This document shows positions 1 to 5,696 of a stretch of 5,696 nt of DNA, piece by piece. The position numbers and the translations under genes were made by a program. The notes beneath the pieces were generated by a model that saw only the letters and a program-made list of their open reading frames with translations, searched no databases and was not told the DNA's origin. Position 1 is the first letter of the stretch, and the number at the start of each line of letters is the position of its first letter. This DNA comes from an uncultured Mucispirillum sp. (GTDB lineage: Bacteria; Chrysiogenota; Deferribacteres; Deferribacterales; Mucispirillaceae): contig CAMEZN010000137.1 in assembly GCA_945947845.1 (NCBI GenBank), positions 1-5,696 on the forward strand, read 5' to 3'.

Positions 1-5
1 AGAGT

Positions 6-40
6 TGGCAGTTTTAGCGACATGAGCGGTAAAGCTGCCA
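6..40. terminator. Strong hairpin, possible terminator of an upstream gene
   Basis: An 11-bp stem pairs TGGCAGTTTTA (6-16) with TAAAGCTGCCA (30-40). All pairs are Watson-Crick except one G-U (12 with 34), and the loop is 13 nt (17-29). After a mismatch at 5/41 the stem may extend a further three pairs outward. On the + strand it is followed by CTTTCCTATCAC and a five-T run at 53-57, so the U-tract is displaced from the stem by about 12 nt, which is not the classic intrinsic-terminator form. The position, between whatever lies left of the window and the promoter of the psd operon, fits a terminator. It could instead be a dispersed intergenic repeat or the tail of a cut-off coding region. That it is a real structure is fairly sure; its function is not. 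Confidence 0.45.
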
Positions 41-163
41 CTTTCCTATCACTTTTTAAAGTATAATTAAAAATACCATTTATAAACAAATTACACATCA
101 AATTTAATAATAGAATAAGAGAAAAACAATCTTTAAACTTTAAATATATTTCAGTAAAATTTA
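41..163. other. AT-rich intergenic stretch without a gene
   Basis: This stretch is almost entirely A/T and carries stops in all + frames. No start codon with a Shine-Dalgarno and a sustained frame is visible on either strand. It holds a tandem duplication of CTTTAAA (131-144) and A/T tracts upstream of the proposed psd promoter that could act as an UP element. No RNA gene or riboswitch is recognisable. Confidence 0.6.
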
Positions 164-192
164 TTGCTACAACAATTATTTTATGATATATT
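164..192 (+). promoter_or_regulatory. Putative sigma70-type promoter of the psd-pssA-leuA operon
   Basis: TTGCTA (164-169) and TATATT (187-192) are separated by exactly 17 bases, each matching the -35/-10 consensus in four or more positions. Transcription would begin near 199, giving a leader of about 22 nt that includes the SD TGAGGT (211-216). A second -10-like hexamer, TATACT (201-206), has no good -35 and would start transcription on top of the SD, so it is less likely. In such an AT-rich stretch, chance matches are common. Confidence 0.45.
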
Positions 193-220
193 AGCATAAT
201 TATACTTATGTGAGGTCATT

Positions 221-838
221 ATGATTGCAAAAGAAGGATATCCGTTTATTATAAGTGCATTAGTTGCAACTATATTATTTTATATTATACCATGGTTTAT
301 ATGGGTTACTATATCAATATTACTGCTTGCATTATTTGTATGGTTTTTCAGAGACCCTGAAAGAAATGCACCTATTGAGCAGGATATTGCAGTATCTGCT
401 GCTGATGGTAAAGTGGTAGAAGTGGAAGAAGTAGAATTTAAAGGCGAAAAATATAAAAAAGTAGGTGTTTTTATGAATGTATTTTCAGTACATGTAAATA
501 GAACACCAGTTACTGGAACAGTTACATCTATTGAGCATATTCCTGGTAAGTTTGTAAATGCAAGCCGTAAAGATGCTTCTATTATAAATGAAAGAAATAT
601 TATTACATTTGATACAAAATATGGTAAAGTTATAGCTGTTCAAGTGGCAGGGCTTGTAGCAAGAAGAACAGTAAGCTATGTTAAAGAAGGTGATTTAATG
701 GCAACAGGTGATAGGTTTGGTATGATTAAATTTTCTTCTCGTGTTGACCATTATTTTCCATTATCTGCTGAAATACAAGTTAAAGTAGATGATGAAGTGA
801 AAGCAGGCGAAAGTATTATTGCAAAATTTAATGATTAA
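221..838 (+). CDS. psd: Phosphatidylserine decarboxylase proenzyme, short (archaeal-type/PSD-A) form
   Basis: This pyruvoyl-dependent enzyme decarboxylates phosphatidylserine to phosphatidylethanolamine at the inner face of the cytoplasmic membrane. The 205-residue length fits the short PSD-A subfamily rather than the roughly 300-residue E. coli type. Residues 8-42 form one or two membrane segments, followed by the WFFRDPER motif (41-48). SAADGKV (59-65) holds the likely triad Asp (D62), and VHVNRTP (90-96) the likely triad His (H91). Residues 122-126 are INERN. Near the C-terminus, MIKFSSRVD (168-176) is the self-cleavage region, where the Ser that becomes the pyruvoyl group is S173. Here the residue before it is Ser (S172) and not the usual Gly; the rest of the protein looks intact. 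The ATG at 221 has an SD (TGAGGT, 211-216) four bases upstream. It is the first gene of a probable operon, and pssA, which makes its substrate, follows after 19 bases. Confidence 0.95.
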   Translation: MIAKEGYPFIISALVATILFYIIPWFIWVTISILLLALFVWFFRDPERNAPIEQDIAVSAADGKVVEVEEVEFKGEKYKKVGVFMNVFSVHVNRTPVTGTVTSIEHIPGKFVNASRKDASIINERNIITFDTKYGKVIAVQVAGLVARRTVSYVKEGDLMATGDRFGMIKFSSRVDHYFPLSAEIQVKVDDEVKAGESIIAKFND

Positions 839-857
839 AAGTGATTAAGGTAAGAAA

Positions 858-1658
858 ATGAGTATGTTTTCAGAAAAAACAGGTAAATTAAATATGACAC
901 TTCGCAACAGAAATGTTATACTTCCAAACTTTATTACAATACTTGGGCTTTTATGTGGAGTATATTCCATTATGCTTTCAGTAGGCAGCAGGATAGTTGA
1001 GGGTGATAATTATGTTTATGCTGCATATTTTTTACTACTTGCAGCTTTTTTTGACGGTATAGACGGTAAAGTTGCCCGTATTGTTAATGGCACAAGTGAT
1101 TTTGGTGTGCAGCTTGATTCACTATGCGATATGGTATCATTTGGTGTAGCACCAGCTATTCTTGTATATGAATGGCTTTTAAAAGGGTTTGACAGGGTTG
1201 GTATAGTTGCAGTATTTTTATTTGTTGCAAGTGGAGCATTAAGGCTTGCCCGTTTTAATGTGCAGAGCGGTAAAATAAGTAATGTATATTTTGTAGGGCT
1301 TCCTATCCCAGCAGCAGCAGCATTTATTGCTACAAGTGTTCTTTTTATACATAAACTTGGTCTTGATTTAGAAAAGGCTGCATTATCAATGTTTTTTCTG
1401 ATAAGTATATATTTGCTTGCATTTCTAATGGTGAGCACAGTGCCTTTTTACAGTTTCAAAAAAATGAGTTACTTTAAGGCACGACCATTTCAGGCACTTA
1501 TCGTTATGGTTATATTCATATCAATTTTAGTGCTTTATTTTGAGGTAGTATCATTTATAATGATTACTGCATACATTGCAATTGGACTGCTGATTGCTTT
1601 TTTTAAAATGATAAAGGGCAAGCCAAAACAGGCAGTAGAAAATCAGCAGGAAAATTAA
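858..1658 (+). CDS. pssA: CDP-diacylglycerol--serine O-phosphatidyltransferase (phosphatidylserine synthase)
   Basis: This enzyme transfers the phosphatidyl group from CDP-diacylglycerol to L-serine, giving phosphatidylserine and CMP, the step just before Psd. It is an integral membrane protein of 266 residues with about six to eight hydrophobic helices. The CDP-alcohol phosphatidyltransferase signature D-G-x2-A-R-x8-G-x3-D-x3-D is complete: D69, G70, A73, R74, G83, D87 and D91, with a further D66. The later motifs SGALRLARFN (125-134) and GLPIPAAA (147-154) are typical of the membrane-bound, Bacillus-like (type II) PssA rather than the phospholipase-D-like E. coli enzyme. The C-terminal tail (251-266) is short, polar and Lys/Gln-rich. 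The ATG at 858 is preceded by TAAGG (846-850) at a spacing of seven; a second ATG at 864 is an alternative that changes only two residues. It lies 19 bases after psd and 13 before leuA. Confidence 0.95.
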   Translation: MSMFSEKTGKLNMTLRNRNVILPNFITILGLLCGVYSIMLSVGSRIVEGDNYVYAAYFLLLAAFFDGIDGKVARIVNGTSDFGVQLDSLCDMVSFGVAPAILVYEWLLKGFDRVGIVAVFLFVASGALRLARFNVQSGKISNVYFVGLPIPAAAAFIATSVLFIHKLGLDLEKAALSMFFLISIYLLAFLMVSTVPFYSFKKMSYFKARPFQALIVMVIFISILVLYFEVVSFIMITAYIAIGLLIAFFKMIKGKPKQAVENQQEN

Positions 1659-1671
1659 ATTGGAGTAAATA

Positions 1672-3195
1672 ATGCGAAAATTAATATTTTTTGATACAAC
1701 TTTAAGAGACGGTGAACAGTGTCCGGGTTTTAGTATGACAACTGATGAGAAAATCCGTCTTGCATTGCAGCTTGAAAGGCTTGGGGTAGATGTTATAGAA
1801 GCCGGCTTTCCTGCATCATCATCCGGTGATTTTGAAGCTGTGCAGAAAATATCATCACTTGTAAAAAATTCAAGTATATGCGGGCTTTCCCGTGCTAATA
1901 AAAAAGATATAGAAGCCGTGTATGAAGCAACAAAAAAAGCTGCTCGTCCACGGATTCATACATTTATAGCTACATCTGATATTCATATGAAACATAAACT
2001 CAAAAAATCCCGTGAGGAAGTTATTGAACTTGCTCGTGAGGCTGTCAGGTTTGCTAGAAATTTATGTGATGATGTGGAATTTAGTGCAGAAGATGCTTTA
2101 AGAAGCGAGCCTGATTTTTTATATCAGGTGATAGATGCAGTTATTAAAGAGGGAGCAAAAACAATCAATCTGCCTGATACAGTTGGCTATATTATGCCTG
2201 ATGAAATATATGAACTTTTTTCTGGTGTAAAAAATAATGTGGCAAATATTGATAAGGTAGTGCTAAGCACTCATAACCATGATGATTTAGGTATGGGGGT
2301 TGCAAACTCTCTTGCAGCAATCAGAGCAGGTGCAGACCAAGTAGAATGCACAATAAATGGTATAGGCGAACGTGCCGGCAACTCTGCTCTTGAAGAAATA
2401 TGTATGGCTATAAATGTTAGAAAAGATTTCTACAAAGATATAGAAACTACAATAAATACAACAGAAATATATAAAACAAGCAGAATGATAACAAGTATTA
2501 CTGGTGTAGATGTGCAGCCTAATAAGGCGATTGTTGGAAAAAATGCTTTTGCTCATGAATCAGGTATTCATCAGGACGGAGTATTAAAAGAACGTTCTAC
2601 CTATGAAATAATGACTGCTGAAAGTGTGGGGATTATGAAAAATTCCCTTGTGCTTGGCAAACATTCTGGAAGAGCTGCATTTAAAGCAAGGCTTGCAGAA
2701 ATGGGGTATATTTTAGATGATGAACATTTAGAAAAAGCATTTTCTGCTTTTAAAGATTTAGCAGATAAAAAGAAAGAAATATTTGATGAAGATTTAGAAG
2801 CCATAGTATTAGGCAAATTAAGTGATGCAAAAAAATATTATGAACTTGATTATGTAGGATTTAACAGCGGTTCAAGTCTAATAGCAACAGCAACACTAAG
2901 GCTTAAAAAAGATGATGGTGTTATCTTAACAGATTCTTCTACTGGTGAAGGTCCAGTTGATGCAGCATTTAAGGCAGTAGAAAGAATTTCTGGTTATGAA
3001 GGCAGGCTGAAAAGTTATAAAATTAATGCTGTAACACAAGGTAAAGATGCTCAGGGTGAAGTTACTGTTATAGCAGAGTTTGCATCAAGCGGTATAGAAG
3101 TGCTTGGTAAAGGTTATTCAACAGATGTATTAATCGCATCAGTGGAAGCATATATTAATGCACTTAATAACTATATAAGCAGAATAGAAAAATAG
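1672..3195 (+). CDS. leuA: 2-isopropylmalate synthase
   Basis: This cytosolic enzyme condenses acetyl-CoA with 2-oxoisovalerate to 2-isopropylmalate, the committed step of leucine synthesis. The 507 residues match the usual length of full bacterial LeuA. The N-terminal TIM barrel starts with [14 protein letters not shown] (6-19), holding metal-ligand D8 and catalytic R12. [13 protein letters not shown] (201-213) supplies metal ligands H201 and H203, and GIGERAGN (230-237) supplies N237. HESGIHQDG (295-303) and GKHSGR (329-334) are the linker-domain motifs of isopropylmalate rather than homocitrate or citramalate enzymes. Residues from about 380 to 507 form the regulatory domain, with [13 protein letters not shown] (424-436) and [10 protein letters not shown] (457-466), so leucine feedback inhibition is expected. 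The ATG at 1672 has GGAG (1662-1665) six bases upstream. No leader peptide, T-box or attenuator is visible in the 13-base gap, so transcription is likely shared with pssA. A homocitrate or citramalate synthase is possible but less likely. Confidence 0.94.
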   Translation: MRKLIFFDTTLRDGEQCPGFSMTTDEKIRLALQLERLGVDVIEAGFPASSSGDFEAVQKISSLVKNSSICGLSRANKKDIEAVYEATKKAARPRIHTFIATSDIHMKHKLKKSREEVIELAREAVRFARNLCDDVEFSAEDALRSEPDFLYQVIDAVIKEGAKTINLPDTVGYIMPDEIYELFSGVKNNVANIDKVVLSTHNHDDLGMGVANSLAAIRAGADQVECTINGIGERAGNSALEEICMAINVRKDFYKDIETTINTTEIYKTSRMITSITGVDVQPNKAIVGKNAFAHESGIHQDGVLKERSTYEIMTAESVGIMKNSLVLGKHSGRAAFKARLAEMGYILDDEHLEKAFSAFKDLADKKKEIFDEDLEAIVLGKLSDAKKYYELDYVGFNSGSSLIATATLRLKKDDGVILTDSSTGEGPVDAAFKAVERISGYEGRLKSYKINAVTQGKDAQGEVTVIAEFASSGIEVLGKGYSTDVLIASVEAYINALNNYISRIEK

Positions 3196-3203
3196 GGCAT
3201 CTT

Positions 3204-3252
3204 TTGTATGCGACATATATTGTCGCTCAAACAGATTATTAACTAGTAAAAT
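3204..3252 (+). promoter_or_regulatory. recA upstream region: inverted repeat (3210-3226) and weak promoter elements
   Basis: The 72-base gap before recA contains GCGACA (3210-3215), a five-base TATAT spacer and TGTCGC (3221-3226), a perfect 6-bp inverted repeat. No T-tract follows on either strand, so an intrinsic terminator is unlikely. Weak -35/-10 candidates overlap or follow it: TTGTCG (3220-3225) with TAGTAA (3244-3249) at 18 bases, and an isolated TAAAAT (3247-3252). The repeat would then overlap the -35, the place for a repressor. It does not match the E. coli (CTGT-N8-ACAG) or Bacillus (GAAC-N4-GTTC) LexA boxes. An SOS-type operator is therefore only a suggestion based on its position upstream of recA. 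Confidence 0.35.
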
Positions 3253-3267
3253 CTCTTTGGAGGAATA

Positions 3268-4323
3268 ATGGACAGTGATAAAAAGAAAGCCTTAGAGCTT
3301 GCTCTTGGCAAGATAGAAAAAGACTTTGGTAAAGGTTCACTTATGCGTTTAGGTGATAAGCCAGATGAAAAAATCCCTGTAATACCAACGGGAGCATTAT
3401 CTCTTGATATGGCATTAGGTATAGGCGGGGTTCCAAGAGGAAGAATTATAGAAATATATGGTGCAGAGTCAAGTGGTAAAACAACAATCGCACTTCATAT
3501 TATAGCAGAAGCACAAAAAATGGGTGGAGTGGCAGCATTTATAGATGCAGAACATGCACTTGACCCAACCTATGCAGCAGCTATTGGGGTAGATACAGAT
3601 AACCTGCTTGTATCTCAGCCAGATAATGGTGAATCAGCCCTTGAAATAACAGAAACACTTGTTAGAAGTGGAGCAATTGATGTAATAGTTGTTGACTCAG
3701 TGGCAGCACTTACTCCAAAGGCAGAAATAGAAGGAGATATGGGTGATGCTCATATGGGCTTACAGGCAAGGCTTATGAGTCAGGCATTAAGGAAATTAAC
3801 AGCTATTGTTAATAAATCAAAAACATGTCTTATTTTCATTAACCAGACCCGTATGAAGCTTGGTGTTATGTTTGGCAACCCAGAAACTACTACTGGTGGT
3901 AATGCTTTAAAATTTTATGCATCAGTTAGAATGGAAGTTAAAAAAGGCAATCAGGTCAAAGAAAAAGAAGAAGTAGTTGCAAATAAGATTACAGTAAAAG
4001 TAGTTAAAAATAAAATGTCGCCGCCGTTTAAAAAAGCAGAGTTTGATGTGCTTTTTGGTAAAGGGATATCAAATGAAAGTATTATTTTAGGTATGGCAGT
4101 TGAGGCAGGTATTATTCAGAAATCAGGAGCATGGTTTTCTATGAATGATACAAAACTTGGTCAGGGTGAAGTAAATGCAAGGATATATTTAGAGCAGAAC
4201 CCTGATGTTACAAAATCAATAGAAAAACAGTTAAGAGCAAAATATAACATAGAGCTTCCGGGCAGTGAAATGCAGGAACAGCAGGAAGAAAAACCAGCTA
4301 AAAAGGCTGAAACTGAAAAATAA
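3268..4323 (+). CDS. recA: Recombinase RecA
   Basis: RecA is the DNA-dependent ATPase that forms filaments on single-stranded DNA, drives strand exchange and serves as co-protease for LexA-type repressors. The 351-residue length is standard. Visible elements, in order, are: the N-terminal oligomerisation helix (1-30); Walker A GAESSGKT (65-72); the catalytic Glu in [10 protein letters not shown] (E95); Walker B VIVVDS (139-144); loop L1 around [10 protein letters not shown] (155-164); [20 protein letters not shown] (192-211), covering allosteric Gln Q193 and loop L2; and the C-terminal domain with [12 protein letters not shown] (249-260). The tail (331-351) mixes Glu, Gln and Lys and is less acidic than in E. 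coli. Walker A has Ala where Pro is usual (GPESSGKT). The ATG at 3268 has a strong SD, GGAGG (3259-3263), four bases upstream. It is followed directly by recX with a one-base overlap. Confidence 0.98.
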   Translation: MDSDKKKALELALGKIEKDFGKGSLMRLGDKPDEKIPVIPTGALSLDMALGIGGVPRGRIIEIYGAESSGKTTIALHIIAEAQKMGGVAAFIDAEHALDPTYAAAIGVDTDNLLVSQPDNGESALEITETLVRSGAIDVIVVDSVAALTPKAEIEGDMGDAHMGLQARLMSQALRKLTAIVNKSKTCLIFINQTRMKLGVMFGNPETTTGGNALKFYASVRMEVKKGNQVKEKEEVVANKITVKVVKNKMSPPFKKAEFDVLFGKGISNESIILGMAVEAGIIQKSGAWFSMNDTKLGQGEVNARIYLEQNPDVTKSIEKQLRAKYNIELPGSEMQEQQEEKPAKKAETEK

Positions 4324-4772
4324 TGGCATCAATTGGGCTTAGCTATGCTTATAAATTGCTTAGCATGAGAGACTATTTTAAGAATGAACTTTATGATAAG
4401 ATAGAAAAGAAATGCGGCAGTGTAGAAGCAGAAAAAGCTGTTTATGAAATGGAGCAGGCTGGCTATATTGATGATGAAAGAACTGCTTATAATTATATAA
4501 GGGCAAAATTAAAATCAGGGTATGGGCCGTATTATATTTCTAATAAGCTTTATTTAAAAGGCTGCTGCAAAGATATTTCTTATATTGAAGATGTAGCAGA
4601 AAAAGAAAATATAAATATGGAAGAATACATATTAAAATACAGTAAACGATATATAAAAAAAGAAAGTGATGACCCATATAAAGACTATATAAAGTGTATA
4701 AATTTTTTAAAAAATAAAGGGTATGCACCAAGTATAGTTATGCAGGTAATTAAAAAAGAGGATTTTGAATAA
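4323..4772 (+). CDS. recX: RecA regulatory protein RecX
   Basis: RecX binds RecA filaments and modulates, usually inhibits, filament growth and ATPase activity. The sequence is diverged, but the family pattern is visible over 149 residues. An Ala/Leu-rich start with [16 protein letters not shown] (12-27) corresponds to the usual L-x-x-R-x-x-S-x-x-E-L-x-x-[16 protein letters not shown] (46-59) matches GYLDD-x-x-[19 protein letters not shown] (64-80) matches G-x-x-x-I-x-x-E-L-x-x-K-G-I. A last repeat, [19 protein letters not shown] (126-144), gives three three-helix units as in the family. The start ATG shares its A with the recA stop (TAATG, 4321-4325), and no SD is visible in the preceding bases, so translation probably depends on ribosomes finishing recA. 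Identification rests on both the motifs and the position directly after recA. The sequence is Lys/Tyr-rich with many AT-rich codons. Confidence 0.88.
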   Translation: MASIGLSYAYKLLSMRDYFKNELYDKIEKKCGSVEAEKAVYEMEQAGYIDDERTAYNYIRAKLKSGYGPYYISNKLYLKGCCKDISYIEDVAEKENINMEEYILKYSKRYIKKESDDPYKDYIKCINFLKNKGYAPSIVMQVIKKEDFE

Positions 4773-5218
4773 TGAAAGTAATTTTTTTAAAAAATGTTAA
4801 AGGTGTTGCAAACGAAGGGGATATTAAAGATGTTAAAGAAGGATATGCAAAAAACTTCCTTTTTAAGCAGAAATTAGCACTTGAAGCAACACCTGCTAAT
4901 ATGAAAGCCCATGAAGAAAAACTAGAATCATTAAAAGAGCAGGAAAAATTAAAAGTAGCAGAAGCAAAAGCATTAGCAGAAAAATTAAAAGCTACTAAGG
5001 TAGAATTTTCATTAAAAGCAGGTGATACAGGCAGACTTTATGGTGCTGTTACAAGTCTGGAAATTTCTGATGCACTTGCAAAACTTGGACTTCCAGTTGA
5101 TAAAAAGCTATTGGATATGAAAGAGCCTATTAAAGAAGCTGGCACTCATACTGTCAAAGTAAATATATATAAAGAAGTAAAAAGTCAATTAACTGTTGTA
5201 ATTAATGCTATTAACTGA
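4772..5218 (+). CDS. rplI: Large ribosomal subunit protein bL9
   Basis: bL9 binds 23S rRNA near the L1 stalk base and helps reading-frame fidelity. Its two-domain form is complete in 148 residues. The N-terminal rRNA-binding domain is [11 protein letters not shown] (1-11) then [11 protein letters not shown] (20-30). A long Lys/Glu/Ala helix (about 41-75) connects it to the C-terminal domain with [13 protein letters not shown] (82-94) and [14 protein letters not shown] (117-130). Against the L9 signature as I recall it, Ala13 and Lys34 stand where Gly is expected, and Lys32 replaces the common Pro in NFLxPxGxA. Its ATG overlaps the recX stop by one base (TAATG, 4770-4774), but it also has its own SD, AGAGGA (4757-4762), about ten bases upstream, so it can be made at a higher rate than recX. 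bL9 more often follows rpsF and rpsR; here they are absent, although dnaB, its frequent neighbour, follows. Confidence 0.96.
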   Translation: MKVIFLKNVKGVANEGDIKDVKEGYAKNFLFKQKLALEATPANMKAHEEKLESLKEQEKLKVAEAKALAEKLKATKVEFSLKAGDTGRLYGAVTSLEISDALAKLGLPVDKKLLDMKEPIKEAGTHTVKVNIYKEVKSQLTVVINAIN

Positions 5219-5262
5219 TGCAGCCTTATTGTAATATAATTTTGCTATTTATATTATGAGGT
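5211..5262 (+). promoter_or_regulatory. Putative dnaB promoter and ribosome binding site
   Basis: A perfect TATAAT (5235-5240) lies 18 bases after TTAACT (5211-5216), which overlaps the rplI stop. Transcription would begin near 5247 and include the SD GAGGT (5258-5262), six bases before the dnaB ATG. An 8-bp AT-only inverted repeat, TAATATAA (5232-5239) and TTATATTA (5249-5256), spans the -10 and the proposed start. No terminator separates rplI from dnaB, so readthrough from the recA operon is also likely. Another -35/-10 pair, TTGTAA (5229-5234) with TATTAT (5252-5257), would start downstream of the SD and is disfavoured. Confidence 0.4.
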
Positions 5263-5268
5263 AAATCT

Positions 5269-5696
5269 ATGAATTCTGATAATAAAGTTATGCCTAACAG
5301 CCTTGAAGCAGAGCAGGCAGTAATTGCATCTATACTTATTGATAATGCTGTTGCAGAAGAAATTATTAATCATTTAAGTGCAGATGATTTTTATATACCA
5401 GCACACAAGGTTATACTTTCAGCACTGCATAATTTAAATAAAAAAGGGCAAGCTCTTGATTTAGTTACCCTTTTTAGTCAGTTAACAGATGAAAATAACA
5501 TTGAAAAGGCAGGCGGTATTGAATATATATCCCAGCTTGTAAATACTGTTCCAAATGCTGCAAATGCAGATAAATATATAGAAATATTAAAAGAAAAAGC
5601 TACCTTACGGAATTTAATTAGTGCTGGTGGTATGATTTCAAGTTTAGGTTATGAAGTTTCAGAAGATGTTGAAACATTAATAGATAAAGCACAAGA
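5269..5696 (+). CDS. dnaB: Replicative DNA helicase DnaB, N-terminal part (cut by window end)
   Basis: DnaB is the hexameric 5'-3' helicase at the bacterial replication fork and the platform for primase. Only the first 142 codons are present and the frame is open to the window end, so the RecA-like ATPase domain is not visible. The N-terminal primase-interaction domain is clear: PNSLEAEQAVIASILID (9-25), DDFYIPAHKVILSALHNL (39-56), DLVTLFSQL (64-72), GGIEYISQL (82-90), NAANADKYIEILKEKATLRNLI (96-117), then the linker start. The first residues are short and polar, typical of the family. The ATG at 5269 has the SD GAGGT (5258-5262) six bases upstream; the next ATG (codon 8) would remove little and lacks an SD. 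It lies 50 bases after rplI, a very common pairing. An archaic or phage DnaB is not suggested. Confidence 0.95.
   Translation, partial: MNSDNKVMPNSLEAEQAVIASILIDNAVAEEIINHLSADDFYIPAHKVILSALHNLNKKGQALDLVTLFSQLTDENNIEKAGGIEYISQLVNTVPNAANADKYIEILKEKATLRNLISAGGMISSLGYEVSEDVETLIDKAQ

Noticed and set aside
1..23. Minus-strand gene starting with ATG at 23 and leaving the window
   Set aside because: Only seven codons are visible, no SD sits at a usable distance, and the start would be inside the hairpin loop.
1016..1438. Open frame on the minus strand inside pssA
   Set aside because: It lies wholly antisense to a clear membrane enzyme, and its predicted protein is low-complexity with no family motifs. 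It is a shadow of the coding strand.
2287..2816. Two minus-strand open frames inside leuA
   Set aside because: Both are antisense to conserved LeuA domains, have no recognisable motif, and their composition (Cys/Tyr- or Ser-rich) is what antisense of this codon use yields.
3210..3226. Intrinsic terminator after leuA
   Set aside because: The stem has only 6 bp and no T-tract follows on either strand, so it was listed as a possible operator or leader hairpin instead.
4015..4029. Run of GC-rich codons (tcg ccg ccg) inside recA as a sign of transfer
   Set aside because: It encodes the conserved SPPF segment of RecA and is too short to suggest a foreign origin.
4540..4731. Minus-strand open frame inside recX
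   Set aside because: It is antisense to recX and Tyr/Leu-rich because of AT-rich codons on the other strand. There is no independent support.
1..5696. CRISPR array, insertion sequence, toxin-antitoxin, tRNA or novel defence system
   Set aside because: I found no spaced repeats, terminal inverted repeats, transposase motifs or cloverleaf sequences. Nearly all the window is explained by seven housekeeping genes.

Overview
This is a chromosomal housekeeping segment from an AT-rich bacterium (roughly one third G+C by eye). All seven genes lie on the + strand, are tightly packed and appear intact; the last is cut by the window edge. I see no mobile element, CRISPR array, tRNA or rRNA, and no convincing new multi-gene system. 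PE-type phospholipid genes followed by leuA, then recA-recX, with AT-rich codon use and good Shine-Dalgarno (SD) sites, suggest a Gram-negative anaerobe-like lineage. The psd-pssA-leuA order is, from memory, also seen in Geobacter-type bacteria and relatives. A Deferribacterota member (Mucispirillum-like) is my best guess, but this is inference and not proven by the window.

Layout. Positions 1-220 contain no supported complete gene. They hold a strong hairpin at the left edge (6-40), a very AT-rich stretch, and a plausible sigma70-type promoter (164-192). A first operon follows: psd (221-838), pssA (858-1658) and leuA (1672-3195), with gaps of 19 and 13 bases. PssA makes phosphatidylserine from CDP-diacylglycerol and serine, and Psd decarboxylates it to phosphatidylethanolamine. 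LeuA performs the committed step of leucine synthesis and has no obvious biochemical link to the other two.

A 72-base gap (3196-3267) carries a compact GC-rich inverted repeat in front of recA (3268-4323). recA, recX (4323-4772) and rplI (4772-5218) are joined by two successive one-base TAATG stop/start overlaps. The recombinase, its modulator and ribosomal protein L9 are therefore probably on one message with translational coupling. A 50-base gap with a perfect TATAAT box precedes dnaB (5269 to beyond the window), the replicative helicase.

The points most worth a second look are: the Psd self-cleavage site, which reads Ser-Ser where Gly-Ser is usual; the inverted repeat upstream of recA; rplI coupled to recX instead of following rpsF/rpsR; and small departures from consensus in the RecA Walker A motif and the L9 signature.
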